64,000 nt of DNA, taken from assembly GCA_963575745.1 (NCBI GenBank), contig CAUYUJ010015726.1:1085449-1149448 (forward strand), given 5' to 3'. The notes below the pieces were generated by a model that had not been told where the DNA came from, did no database searches, and saw nothing but the letters and a program-made list of their open reading frames with translations. The DNA is from Prorocentrum cordatum. Lineage: Eukaryota; Sar; Dinophyceae; Prorocentrales; Prorocentraceae. This document shows, one piece after another, positions 1-11,649 of the stretch (position 1 is the first letter of the stretch; each line of letters opens with the position of its first letter). The position numbers were made by a program, and so were the translations under genes.

Positions 1-390
1 CAGTCTGCCTTCAGCCTCGGCCTCAGCCTCAGCCTGCCTCAGCCTCAGCCTGCATCAGCCTCAGCCTCAGCCTCAGCCTGCCTCAGCATCAGCCTGCCTC
101 AGCCTCAGCCTCAGCCTGCCTCAGCCTCAGCCTCAGCCTGCTTCAGCCTCAGCCTCAGTCTGCCTTCAGCCTCGGCCTCAGCCTCAGCCTGCCTCAGCCT
201 CAGCCTGCATCAGCCTCAGCCTCAGCCTCAGCCTGCCTCAGCATCAGCCTGCCTCAGCCTCAGCCTGCCTCAGCCTCAGCCTCAGCCTGCTTCAGCCTCA
301 GCCTCAGTCTGCCTTCAGCCTCGGCCTCAACCTCAGCCTGCCTCAGCCTCAGCCTGCCTCAGCCTCAGCATCAGCCTGCCTCAGCATTCA
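1..390. repeat. CAGCCT hexamer tandem array
   Basis: Nearly pure array of CAGCCT and CAGCCTGCCT variants with a higher-order pattern of roughly 160 bp (the phrase CAGTCTGCCTTCAGCCTCGG recurs at 1, about 157 and about 306). A second block of the same array lies at 1441-1668. No gene is supported here; the reading frames through it are simple-sequence translations. Confidence 0.95.
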
Positions 391-391
391 A

Positions 392-745
392 AATGTGGCC
401 CGGGAATGGAATTTTGGAAACTCGAAGAACACGAAGTGGCTTACAGTTGGCTCCGGGCATTCAAAATCATGCCCAGGAATGGAGTTCTGGGAATTCGAAG
501 ACCACGAAGTGGCCTACAGTTGGCTCCGGGCATTCAAAATGTGGCCCAGGAGTGGAGTTCTGGGAACTCGAAGAGCACGAAGTGGCCTACAGTTGGCTCC
601 GGGCATTCAGAATGTGCCCGGGAGCGGAGTTCTGGGAATTCGAAGACCACGAAATGGCCTACAGTTGGCTCCGGGCATTCAAAATCATGCCCAGGAATGG
701 AGATCTGGGACCTCGAAGACCACGAAATGTGTAACTGTTTGCTTA
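392..745. repeat. 73-bp minisatellite
   Basis: About 4.7 copies of a 72-73-bp unit containing TGGCTCCGGGCATTCAAAAT and ACGAAGTGGCCTACAGT; the GGCTCCGGG word starts at 449, 522, 594 and 667. A further single copy occurs at 1673-1770, after the second CAGCCT block, so the whole composite (hexamer array plus minisatellite) was duplicated. Frames stay open on both strands because the period is close to a multiple of three in some units; this is not evidence for coding. Confidence 0.9.
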
Positions 746-847
746 AAACGACTTCCGCGGCTTCTCCCCGGCACCCGCCCAGATTCCACTGGGGAGTCAA
801 GATGCTCTTTTGACACTACTAGAAACCTATCAGTCTTCGCTGTTAAG
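730..847. repeat. Direct repeat, copy 1 (copy 2 at 2318-2445)
   Basis: This stretch begins GTGTAACTGTTTGCTTAA and ends CCTATCAGTCTTCGCTGTTA. It recurs in the same orientation at 2318-2445 with scattered substitutions and a roughly 10-bp length difference. Together with the repeated CAGCCT and 73-bp blocks it shows that about 1.2 kb upstream of the inverted repeat was duplicated into its left arm. Confidence 0.85.
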
Positions 848-3600
848 TAAGAAGGGCCCCGCATCCAGAGGATTTGTATTGGAATCTAATTGGGTTATAC
901 TAAGATTTCAAAAGAAAGAGAGCGGATCCCAGACCCAGAGGATTTCTAATTTGACTCTAATTCGATTCCAATTTGATTTTAAAAAAAGGGACGGATCCCG
1001 CATCCAGAGGATTGGATTCAAATCTTGTCGTTGAGAAATACATAGAAACGCTGTGTGTTCCAGCATTCTTAATATGAAACAATACAAAACGCTGTGTGTT
1101 TTCAGTTGTTTAAATGGTCAACAAATGAAAGCGCTATCTTTACATCGCTTCCGTGAAGAATTTAATCAAATCGATTTGCTTTTACATCTTTTTATTGAGA
1201 CAACAATAAAAAACGCAATGAGTTCTAATTTTTTAAATTAAAAATCAATGAAAACGCTGTGCTTTCCAATCTTTTCAATCAGCTATCCCGGCAAAACAAC
1301 CTAACAGCGATGTGTAGGAGCATATCTGGAAGCATTCCCCTTAAGATTCAGATGAGAATCCAGTTGTAGAATTCTGCTGTTCTCGCAGTCGTAGTCGCAT
1401 TCGCGATGACAGTCGCAGTGGCAACGGCAGTCGCAGTCACAGCCTCAGCCTCAGCCTGCCTCAGCCTCAGCCTCAGCCTGCCTCAGCCTGCCTCAGCCTC
1501 AGCCTCAGCCTGCTTCAGCCTCAGCATCAGTCTGCCTTCAGCCTCGGCCTCAGCCTCAGCCTGCCTCAGCCTCACCCTGCATTAGCCTCAGCCTCAGCCT
1601 CAGCCTGCCTCAGCCTCAGCCTCAGCCTGCCTCAGCCTCAGCCTCAGCCTGCTTCAGCCTCAGCCTCAGAACTCGAAGAGCACGAAGTGGCCTACACTTG
1701 GCTCCGGGGATTCAGAATGTGGCCCGGAAACGGAGTTCTGGGACCTCGAAGACCACGAAGTGTGTAACATCACCCGGGTGACTCCAACCTAAGACCCATG
1801 GAGGCCCAACCGGAAAGAAAAAAAAATGGGGCGCGCCGAAGAACCCAGGGGGTCCGGTTTCCGCGGAGGAAAGAAAAAAACCCTGGCGATGGGGTTCGAG
1901 CACGGGGGTTACCCCCCCCCTCAAATTCCGGAAGAGGAATGAACTCCCAGCCGCGGGGGTGCCCGCGCGAGGGGTCCCACCCCCCCAAGCGCAACCAGAG
2001 GAAGAAAAGCGTGAGAGCCGAGACTGTAAGTGCAATGCAACAACACCTTAATCGCGGTTGCACTAGGGATTTGCATTAGTACGGGAACAACTGAATTACA
2101 GCTGGTGAGGTTGTACTAGTTGTACGAGTTGTACGGTAGTCGGAGGGGTTCAGGGGTTCCAACGGCAACGCGCGCGGGGAAGAAGGAAAGAAATCCATGC
2201 GCCGCCAGGGGTCCCGGGTTTAACGGGTCGCCGCGAAGGTTGACCCCCCGCGGAAAGAAGAAAAGAAATCCGGCCGGGGGGTTGGGGGGTTGAGGGATGA
2301 GTCACGGGGGCGATTGTGTAACTGTTTGCTTAATACGATTTCCGCGGATTCTCCCCGGCACCCGTCCGGCATCTGGCCAGACCCCCCTGAGGAATCAAGA
2401 TGCGCTTTTTTGAAACCATTAGAAACCTATCAGTCTTCGCTGTTAGGTAAAAACTGATGAAACACTCTGTGTTTCCATATCTTTCTATGCAAAAATAAAT
2501 ATTTTAAAAATGCTGTGTGTTCCAATCTCTTTAGAAATTAATGAAAACATTGTGTTTCACATGTTTTTCAATTTAAAATCAATGGGAAAAAATTGTGTTT
2601 CCAATAGCTCCAATTATTACAAATATTTTCACATAGAAGCGCTGAGCCTTCCAATTTTTCCAATGTTTTCTCAAGGTTTCGGGCACGGCAACGGGGCGAC
2701 GCGCGGTCCCCTTTGAAAACGCAGCGTTTTCTATTTTTTGGAATGGAAAACAATGCAAACACTGTGTTTTCCAATTTCTTACGTTAGAATAATTGGAAAA
2801 CAATGCGTTCGCCAATTACTTAAATGTAATAATTTGGGAAACACTATGTTTTCATTGTTTCCCACAAAAAATAGAAAACGCTGCGTTTTCAGAAGGGACC
2901 GCGCGTCGCCCCGTTGCCGTGCCCGAAACCTTGAAAACAAAAACATTGGCAAATTGGAAAACACAGCGCTTTTATTAAAAATATTGGAAATATTTGCAAC
3001 GATTGGAAAGCACAACGGTTTTATGCATTTAAATTGAAAAAACATGGTAACACCATGTTTTCATTGAGTTTAATGAAGAGATTGGAAAACACAGCGTTTT
3101 ATTCATTTTTGCATAAAAAGATATGTAATCACAGCCTTTTTTATAGGTTGTTGATTGAACAGGTAGGAAAACAAAGCGTTTTCATCGATTTTTAATTAAA
3201 AAAATTGGAACACATCGCGTTTTCATTAGTTTTCAAATAAAAATACGAGAAAACAGCAAATATATTTGATTTAAATATTCACGGAAGCGATGTAAAAGAT
3301 AGCGTTTTCTTTTGTTGACCATAACAACTGAAAACACACACCGTTTTGTATTGATTCAGATTAAGAATGCTGGAACACACAGCGTTTTCATGTATTTCTC
3401 AATGAAAAAATTGAATCCAATCCTCTGGATGCGGGGCCCGTCCCTGTTTTTATTGAAATCAATTTGGAATCTAATTAAAATCTAAATAGAAATCCTCTGG
3501 GTCTGGGATCCGCTCTCTTTCAATTGAAATCTTATTATAACCCAATTAGATTGCAATAGAAATCCTCTGGATGCGGGGCCCTTCCCTTTTTATATAAAAA
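848..3600. repeat. Large interrupted inverted repeat (foldback-like)
   Basis: The sequence at 850-1290 reappears inverted at about 3140-3595, including the phrases GGATCCCAGACCCAGAGGAT, GAGAAATACAT and TTTACATCGCTTCCGTGAA. Inside it, 2447-2790 is inverted at about 2815-3140, centred near 2802. The best stretch is a 40-bp perfect match, 2671-2710 against 2895-2934. Arm 1 and the inner palindrome are separated by an insertion (about 1290-2447) that carries CAGCCT and minisatellite sequence. Removing that insertion would leave one palindrome of roughly 1.6 kb. The arms are AT-rich and built of a repeated phrase close to GAAAACGCTGTGTTTTCCAA. No transposase is encoded. Related AT-rich sequence continues to about 3770. 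Confidence 0.85.
1770..2317. other. Insertion inside the inverted repeat, no gene seen
   Basis: GC-rich sequence with runs of C or G and A-rich patches (for example GAAAGAAAAAAAA) between the second minisatellite copy and the second direct-repeat copy. Frames of about 100 codons are open on both strands, are Arg/Pro/Gly rich, and resemble no protein I know. I see no gene, splice pattern or promoter. Confidence 0.6.
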
Positions 3601-3770
3601 TTCAATTGGAATGTCATTAGAATCCACATAGAAATCATGTGGATCTGGGATCCGCTCTCTTCCTATTGAAATCCTATTAGAATCTGATTAAAGCCCAATA
3701 TGAATCCAATGTATATGGAATCGTCTCATTTCTATTGGAATCCAATCGGAATCTAATTAGAATCCAATTC

Positions 3771-4010
<240 letters not shown>

Positions 4011-4464
4011 AAGAAACAGAAAACGAGAAATGCGATGATACTGAAGGAAAGCACACGAGCCACCTAGGCAAATATACCACCCCCACCCCCAGGGGGGGCG
4101 TCGCCCCCGTCGCGCGGGGAGGCGCCCGCCAGCGCCGCGCCGTCGCAGCTGGCCCAAGCTGCAAATGCGGGCGGGGGCCCGCCACCTCGGCGCAACCGGC
4201 GAGCGCGGAGCGGGCGGCTGGGCCACCTGCGCCCCCGGCAGAACATTCTAAATTTGTTGCTCGCCCGCCGAACACCCCCCCAGAACAGCCCCGAGGGCGC
4301 GGATTTCTGCGGGGGCGTCTGCGCGGCGGCCAGACCGGGCTGGGGCGGATCCCCCTCGTGGGGGCTGGTCTGACACGCAGCCCCCCCCCCCCCCGACAAG
4401 AGCATTGGGCGTGCCTGGCCGAAATCCCGGGAGGGGCCGCGCCGCCCCCCCCCCCCCCGCGACA

Positions 4465-5075
4465 CTACTCGGCGATCTCCAGGGCACCGCCATTCCCCGC
4501 GGCGCCGCGGTCCGCGCGATCTGAGCGCACAAAGAACATGCGACGCAACACTTCGGCCAGGCAGTCGGGCGGGGGCAGCGCGATGGCGCGCCAGGTCCCG
4601 GACGGGCCCGCGCTCGATGGATCGTGGACTAAGCCGGTCGCAAAGACCTGTCGACGCAGGCGGGCGGCTCGACGTTGCGGCAGCGGGCGTCCGCGACGCC
4701 CTCGACGTCGGAAGTAATAATGACCTCGGGCGCCAGCGGAAGTGGCGGGGGGTTCTGGGGCCCCGCCGTTGCGCCCGACGCGGCGCGCGCGAATCGCGGC
4801 GCCCGCGGACGCCCTGCCGGAGGGCCCCTCCCGCGGAGGGCCGATCGGCGACTGCCGGCCAGCGGGCGCCGAGACGGCGACGGTCGGCCCCGTCAAGACC
4901 GCGGCGCACGCTGTCGCCGCTCAGTGGTCCGCTCAGGACCCCCCCCCATGCGCGCGACGCAAGCGCTCTCGTCGGGGAACTTAACTCCGTTGAGCGCGTT
5001 CTCGAGCGTGCCGGGGAGATTCGCGATCCAGTCCACGGCCGGGAGCGACGTTTCACGCGCGTTGGGGCCGCGCGG
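4465..5075 (-). pseudogene. Decayed unrecognised coding region
   Basis: On the minus strand three segments in different frames read as plausible GC3-rich protein. Around 5060-4947 there is SLPAVDWIANLPGTLENAL followed by NGVKFPDESACVARM. Around 4800-4650 there is LAPEVIITSDVEGVADARC followed by RNVEPPACVDR. Around 4655-4465 there is ATGLVHDPSSAGPSGTWRAI followed by DCLAEVLRRMFFVRSDRADR. The segments are collinear, so they could be exons or one frame broken by indels. A 499-codon frame (5563-4064, minus) overlaps all of this but is Arg/Pro low complexity and looks like a shadow. No family is recognised. Confidence 0.35.
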
Positions 5076-6050
5076 GGGCGATGAATCTCAAACCCCGCAT
5101 CCTGGGCGCCCGTTCCAGCTGGCGGTGGGAACGCAAAGGCAGGGAGGGCATTTCCGCCAATTGCAAGGCAGCCCCTCAGCTTGCAAGCCCCGGGCGGCCA
5201 TGCCGCACCCCCATCGCCGCCCCTCCTGGGGGCCTCGATCAAAGCGTGGAAGGGGCGGGCCCCGCCCCCTGACACTCCGACCGCAATGTCCAACTCATGG
5301 ACACACCAAGGCGCGGAGCGCCCCCGGCCCCCCCGCCCGTCGGGCCTGGCCCCCGCTCGATGGCCCCGAGATTCCCCGGACATCCCCGAACTGCCCCCTA
5401 GATTATGGGCGAAGTCCCGCGGCGCCCAGGAGGCGTCGAGCGGCGACCGACTGGCCCGGGGGGCGCGGGTGGGCCCGCCAAGAGGCACCCGACAAGCGCC
5501 CCGAGAGGCCGCGATGCGCGCCCAAGCGGTCGGAGGGCCACGCCCCTGTCGCGGCGAAGGCATGGGCTGAGGGCCGCTCGGCGAAATAGCTCACTTAAGG
5601 CTGCTGATTGGGATGCTCGACAAGAGTCCAAGGAAATCGGGCGGCCGCGCCCCCGACATTTCGCGGGCAATGGGCCAAGCGAAGCATGGGTGCACTTGGG
5701 GAACACCTGGGCATGACGACATGACTGGCGAGTGCCCGTGGAAGGCATTCCAAACCTTCAACTCGCTGTAACAAACCGCCAGAATGTGCGCGCGCGAGAA
5801 TGCGGGCGGGTTCACAACCATCTACACGCAAATATATCGCCTCGAATCCCCGTTGCTTACGCTGCACGTGGAACGTAAGCCATCGTGGACCCCAAAAAGC
5901 GTGCTCGCGCATACTATGCGTTATGTTGTGCAAGGTGTATGTATGTATATGTATGTATGTATATATACACATACATACATACACACTAGAACCATCGCGC
6001 GCGCTTCGCGCACGCTTTGGTTCTAGCCGAGGTCAAAGACAAATCGAATC
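5076..6050. other. GC-rich then mixed spacer with (ACAT)n
   Basis: 5076-5590 is extremely GC-rich, with long frames open in several phases and no distinctive composition. 5600-5930 is less biased. 5937-5985 is an ATGT/ACAT tetranucleotide microsatellite. I see no supportable gene. Confidence 0.55.
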
Positions 6051-6054
6051 AAAC

Positions 6055-7125
6055 TTCGTCGAAACGCGTCCTGGAGCCGTCTTGGAGCTCTCCTAAGTCG
6101 TATTGGGGACCTCTTGGGGTGTCTTGGCCCCCTCTCGGGACGTCTCTGGGGTCTCTTGGGCAGTTTTGGGGCTCTCTTGGGGGCCTCTTGTACCGTCGTC
6201 ACCGCTGTGAAGACCGACAAATCGTAGATGCTAAGAATATACGTTTTCCTATGCAAAATCAATGATTCGGGCCTCTTGGGACCCTCTTGGAAAGCCTCTC
6301 GGGGGCCTCTTGGGGCGTCTTCGCGGTCTCTTGGACACTGTGAGAACCGCCTTGGGCGTCCAATGGCTAGCTCTGAGCGCTCCGGGGCCGCCCTGGAACG
6401 TTTTGGGGGCCTCATGGGGCCCTCTGGCCACGCCTTGGCCGCCCCTCGGGCTGTCTTGGGCCGCGTTGGTAGCCTCTTGGGGCCGCCTTTGGGGCCTCTT
6501 GTGCCGTCGTGCACGCCGAGGAGACCGAAAAGTCGTAGATGCTGAATATATATATGTTTTCCTCTGCAATATCAATGATTTCGGCCGCTTGGGGCCCCCT
6601 TGGGAAGCTTCTTGGGGCGTCGTAGCGGCCTCTTGGGCTCTGTGGGGGCCATCTTGGGTGTCCAGGGGCGATCTTTGGAAGCCCTGGGGCCGTCTTGGAC
6701 CGATTTGGGAGCCTCTTGGGGCTCCGTGGACACGTCTTGGCCGCCTCTTGAGCACGCCTTGGCCGCCTCTGGGGCTGTCTTGGGCTCCTCTTGGGCCGTG
6801 TCGGGAGCCTCTTGGGCCGTCTCGGAGCCATCGTGGGGGCCTCTTGCACCCTCGTGCACGCCGTGCAGACCGAGAAGACGTAGATGCTAAACCTGCGCGT
6901 TTTCCTATGCAGAATCAATGATTTTGGCTGCTTGGGGCTCTCTTGGAAAGCGCCATCTTGAGCGTCTGGGGGCGATCTTTGACCGCCCCGGGGCCGTCTA
7001 GGACCGGCGCGGGGGCCACGTGCGCCTCCCTGGGCACGTCTTGGCCGCCTCTTGGCCCGGACAGGAGCGCCCCCGGGGCCCCTGAGCGGCCGCGGGGGGC
7101 GCAGGTGCCGGCCTGGCGGCCCCGA
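6055..7125. repeat. CTTGGGGCC degenerate array with three long modules
   Basis: Degenerate short repeats of the type GGGCCTCTTGGGGCCGTC are organised into longer modules. Each module contains a conserved 60-70-bp core (GTAGATGCT, a short AT stretch, TTTTCCTATGCAAAATCAAT) preceded by CACGCCGNGNAGACCGANAA. The GTAGAT word lies at 6224, 6535 and 6880, giving spacings of 311 and 345 bp. Related sequence occurs on the opposite strand at 21590-21990 and 37965-38235, so this is a dispersed family. Frames of 100-285 codons on both strands (Gly/Pro/Arg/Trp rich) are repeat translations. Confidence 0.85.
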
Positions 7126-7147
7126 TCCCCTTCCGCCGGCATATGTA

Positions 7148-7153
7148 TGTGTG

Positions 7154-7240
<87 letters not shown>

Positions 7241-7248
7241 GTGTGTGT
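7148..7248. repeat. (TA)n(GT)n compound microsatellite
   Basis: A run of AT dinucleotides is followed by a run of GT dinucleotides. Confidence 0.97.
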
Positions 7249-7305
7249 GGTGCAACCTCTACGTCTCATTCCATTCCAATGCCTCTTCTACACATGTAAT
7301 CCACG

Positions 7306-7912
7306 TTGTCCAATCTAGGTGGCGCAATGCACGCGGCGCTAACTATGCGGCGCAACCGACGCGGCGCAACCGCGACGGTGCAATCTACGCGGGGCCAGCA
7401 GACAGAATCGCCGATCCTCCTCCAGACCAAGCTGAAGCACCAGTCGCCGCTCCAGCCGCCGCCGACGCAGCAGACCAGCCGCCAGAGGTCGTTGCGCCTC
7501 CAACTTGCGTCGCGCCGAGCTTCGACCAAGGCCGCCAAGAAAGTGCTTCGAGACCCGAAGGCTTCGACAACGGAGAAGAAGGCGATCATCCTGGGCATTC
7601 AAATGAAGTTTTGGCACGCGGCCGCCATGGAGCTCAAGAAGATGCTCTACGGGGCTGGCTATGGCAAGGAGATCGTCGAAATGGTCGACAGCATTATCGG
7701 GCAATTCAAGGAGCGCCACATGGGCGAGGGAGCTTACGCGACCCCAGATCAAGGCAGCACTATACGAGCACTTCGACTACAGGGCGCAGACGGGTCTGTT
7801 CATCATCTCCGAGAAGACCTTCGTCGTGCTGGTCGATGAGTGCATTCGGTGGTGCCTTGCGAATAAGCTCACAAGGAGACGACAGACGATTGGGTCACAG
7901 TTGTTATCGTAA
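7306..7912 (+). pseudogene. Unrecognised coding fragment with one frameshift
   Basis: The frame from 7306 reads naturally from about codon 80 (TTEKKAIILGIQMKFWHAAA, then LKKMLYGAGYGKEIVEMVDS). It leaves the coding pattern near 7745. The next frame continues with QIKAALYEHFDYRAQTGLFI and SEKTFVVLVDECIRWCLANK, ending at a stop at 7910-7912. A single indel near 7745 would join the two into roughly 120 residues of helical, charged protein. It sits directly upstream of the copia-like pol remnant on the same strand, so it may be the gag-side part of that element, but I recognise no gag motif and no zinc knuckle. It could equally be a fragment of a cellular gene. Confidence 0.45.
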
Positions 7913-8214
7913 GATTGGTTAGGGACTTTGGCGCAATGACGTTCCTGGCCACTGGCCAGGACGGCGCCGTCACGAGCGAACTCGCGGGCAAGTGCTGCGG
8001 GAAAGTCACTCGCGACTTTTAGAGGACCGCAAGGACACAGTGCAGCTCCTATTGCTGAGAGACGCATCGAGATTATCAGGACTGGGTCGCAGAAGGTGCG
8101 GGCATCTGTCGAGGAGGAAAGCCTCAGCGCCACGGAAGGCCCGGTTGTCTGCGAGGTGGCCATGTCGACCAACAGCAAGCTGACCTGCAATGGCGCCACT
8201 CCTACTCGAACACT

Positions 8215-8590
8215 TCTCGGCCATCAAGCTCGTGAGCTCTACGATCCAGAGACCAGGGTTCACTCGGCAGCCTTGGGGGCGCTCGAGACCGTTCCAGACG
8301 CCATCGAGGCTGGCGTCGCAAAAAGCAAGCTCTGCGTGGCGCAGAACACCAAGACGCATATGTTCACGCCGAAGGACCCGGCCAAGCGCATCGACGGTGC
8401 CCAGGCCGACCTCTGGCGCGAACCCGACAGCAAAGACGACCCTGGCTGGCACGGGCAATGTGAAATTAGCAAAGCCTCCTCGGACGGCTCGTGCAGCGGT
8501 CGACTGGAGAGGCCATCTCACGCTTGTGCCGATCAGACACCTCAGGCCATGCGTGGGCTTCGTGTGGCTCCTACATTGCAGTGACCAGCG
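8215..8590 (+). pseudogene. Integrase C-terminal region, copia-like (fragment)
   Basis: The frame contains HQARELYDPETRVHS, then LETVPDAIEAGVAKS and ADLWREPDSKDDPGWHGQ. A shifted frame continues with DWRGHLTLVPIRHLRP. The pattern W-R-x-P-x(2)-K-D-x(2)-G-W-x-G, followed by a short beta-rich G-x-L-x-x-V-P-x-x-H-x-R segment, matches what I know of the region after the integrase core in dinoflagellate copia elements. The catalytic DDE core itself is not readable upstream. Confidence rests on motif pattern only. Confidence 0.5.
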
Positions 8591-8955
8591 CACCTATGTG
8601 TTTGGTCAGCGACATTGTAAGACAGATGAAGGCGATGGTCGAAACAGGGGCAGCTTTCTCGTCGCACGTCTACGGGCTGGCGCAATCCAGAGCGGAGCGG
8701 CGCAACATCTTGGCGCTGCCCGACCTCGAGCACAATCCTCCACCTATGCGGACGGCGGCCCAGAAGGTCTTCACCGGAGTACTCAACGGCGCGAAGTTCG
8801 ACGGCGTGCAATTTGGGAACAAGTCCGCGCGCACTACCACCATTCCAGCGCCTCGACAGCTCAGCACATGGAACAACAGCTGACGGGGGAGCTGCAGAAT
8901 TCGAGATGTTGTTCCCGACAAGGCGCTTCCACTCTCGTTCGCTGGGCCCTGGGGG

Positions 8956-9996
8956 GTGGAAAGCTTCGTGCTCCATGTCAACTGCGGCATGCCGAACGAA
9001 GAGGATCGCGGCGACGGCGAGGTGGAAGGTGACCGATGTGAAATTAGCGGTGTCTCTCCTATTCCATGGACAGCATCGCCGCGGAGTTCGCGTGGAGACT
9101 CGCGGCTGGATGGAGATGGCGATGACGATGATCGGCCGCAAGGGCGTCCTCGCGGGGCACCGAGGCCGCAGTTTCAAATGCCCGACGAGGCACCTCCTCC
9201 TTCGACATCGCCTCCAGCACCGCCGGCTCGCGGAGCAGTGCCTGAGTTGCCGTGGGCCCAGTCTATGCCTGTCAAGGCTGCGCCCGCAACCGTGATACCG
9301 ACAGGTATTCGAGTGCCAGTTCCACAGACGCCCTCACTGCGTCGCAGGATTTACTCACCCACAAGATTGTTCGACCTCTCGCCGGAGATCGCACGGGGCA
9401 ACCGACGTCTGCCGCCGCCTCCTCCAGGAGGCGATCCAGCAGCACCGACATCGACGACTGGGCTCGCGCCGCCGACGGGCCCATCAGTGATCGAACCAGA
9501 CGACCGAGGCGACGTCGAGCTGGAGATATCAACATCATCGGCCACTGCGCCTGGCTCGACCGAACGTTCTCGATCGCGAGGCGTTGACCGAGTCTCGGGG
9601 GGCGAGCCGTCGTCGTCGCGACGACCCAGACCTACGCGGGACATCGCGGCCATGCCGCTTTCGCCCATGCAACCATCAGGTCCCGCGCGACAGCCGGCGA
9701 AAGCGTCTGCGCCACATCCAGCGATGCCACCGCCTAAGGCAGCAGTGCCTAAACCAACCCAGGCGGAGCGAGACACCATTGACTATGGCAACGAGAACAA
9801 CGATGACACCATTGCCTATGACAAGCCAAGCTCACCATCACTAACATCACCGGATATTCAAAAAGGACCTTCGCCATCTACATCGGAGCACAACCGTTCT
9901 CGCACAAGGAACTATGGACCTGCAGCAGATCCACGCGAAGGGCGGGTTGCACGACCAGGGACCCTACGACATCGACCGACGTCGCAGATGCCATGA
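8956..9996 (+). pseudogene. Pro/Ser/Ala-rich linker of copia-like polyprotein
   Basis: This open frame of 346 codons lies between the integrase-like and RT-like segments. It is rich in Pro, Ser and Ala, with acidic patches (DGDGDDDD; TIDYGNENNDDTIAYD). Low-complexity linkers between integrase and RT are usual in copia polyproteins, and its position supports that reading. It has no enzymatic motif. It ends at a stop at 9994-9996, after which coding resumes in other frames. Confidence 0.45.
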
Positions 9997-10419
9997 GTAT
10001 CACAATCACACTAACGCGAAGCATCGCGCAGTCCCCCAGACGCACCGGCGTCCGAGGGCGCCCGACCAGAAGAATCTGCAGTACCTGAAGCTATCCTTCC
10101 GCTGGTTGAACCGACAGATCCGGACGTGACGATCGACTGCGGACAAAGCGCCAGCGAGAAGGTCAACGACGGCAACAAGGAGAAACTGGAGCTTCACAGC
10201 TACCAGGTCTGGCTCGACGCGACGCAGGCAGACCATCGACTGGGGCAGGCAGATCACCGGGTGGGTTCAAGCCGAAATTTGACGAGGAATCTTGAATGCA
10301 CGCCATCGCGGACGCTGAACATCTGCTCAATTTCATGGGCCAGGAACTGCGCGGTCTCTTACCTTGGAAAGCCGAAGAAACATTCGCTGTGCTCGAGGGC
10401 CTATCGGCCGGGCCCATGC

Positions 10420-11260
10420 GTTTCTTTTGCGACACCAGGGAGGACGAGTGTTTCTCAACATCGTCGGACGACCTACTCACGCCTCATACTATCCTGAACA
10501 ACTGGGACGCAGTGGAGACCGGCGACTACGAGGAGGCAGCATCGCTGTACAGTCACGATGTTTCCAAGGCCTTCCTGACCAAGAACGCCGCGAACGTGGC
10601 GGACGGCACGTGGGCGCAGGAGTGGACGAACAGACAGAAGCGCGTCGTGAAGTCAAGGTGCTGTGGCCACGGCTTCTTAGATCGTCAGAAGACCTCAGTG
10701 AACCATCGCTCGTCTACGGTATCAAGGCCGAGCCGCATATTGCCGCGCGCAATGGCAACGCACTTCAATCTAGCCCTCCAGAACTTCGACATCCCAACGG
10801 CGTTTCTTTCAGGCCTGAAGTCCCCAGAAATGGTCAGCAAAGCGAAGCAGCTCAGGCGCGAAGTCAAGGAAGCCAGGCAACTGTGGTCTCGCTCGCCGGC
10901 GAAAATCTGGCGCCATTGGAGAAGCATTCCTGGGGGCAGCATCCGGTGCTGAATGGCGACACCTCGCTCTTCACACTCATGTGCCTCAAAGCGCTGAGCG
11001 GCCTGGTTGACGCCCCGCTGCCGCGGCAGCTGGCGCTCCTTCGCTGCTTCGAGCTGGACATCGGCTTTCGGGCGAACGCTCATGACGAATGCTGCCTCAT
11101 GCTCGCCAATGGCTGGGAAGTGACTGCCCTGTGCATCATGCGCGTAGACGACCTATTGCTCGCGGCCAACATGCATTTCGTAGACCACATCGCGACGAAG
11201 CTAGACAGGAAGCTTGGCAGTCCCAAGCGTGCAAACTACCTTTCGAAAATCTGGGCATGA
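10420..11260 (+). pseudogene. Copia-type reverse transcriptase, decayed
   Basis: The frame from 10296 includes HDVSKAFLTKNAANVADGTW, then VVKSR with GFLDRQK, SSTVSRPSR and FNLALQNFDIPTAFLSGL, the palm region of copia RT. The next frame carries GFRANAHDECCLMLANGW and CIMRVDDLLLAANMHFVDHI, in which RVDDLL (about 11138-11161) corresponds to the catalytic Y/F-V-D-D. Frame changes near 10950 and 11250, plus the many stops in other frames, make it non-functional. Downstream, LFAPIHLFIHQLHYLEKM, LRSLECSLFCLYLTRTDIAH and ANANKTKFMNGLHYHRVPFP complete the connection to RNase H. Confidence 0.8.
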
Positions 11261-11649
11261 AGCATGAGCTATTTGCACCCATACATTTGTTCATTCATCA
11301 ACTTCACTACCTGGAGAAGATGCCGGGTGCCAAGGTACCCGACATCAGTGACCTCAAGAAGGACATTCGAGCGCTGGACAAGTTAGGGCATCATCAGCTC
11401 AGGTCACTGGAATGCAGTCTCTTTTGTCTTTACCTCACGAGAACGGACATCGCGCATTGCGTGGTATCTGTGCAGCCCGATTTGGTATATCCATGTATGC
11501 AGCGCCTGAAGGGGGCCAACCGAGCGCTGGCAAATGCTAACAAGACGAAGTTCATGAACGGGCTGCACTACCATCGAGTGCCCTTCCCTGTAAGGCTTTG
11601 AAGCGTCCACGATTGCGGACGCGCATGCAATAAGAGCTGCTATCCACAT

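Noticed and set aside
4064-5563. 499-codon minus-strand frame in the GC-rich region
   Set aside because: Arg/Pro/Gly dominated, with other phases also open. The convincing protein-like stretches in this region lie in different frames.
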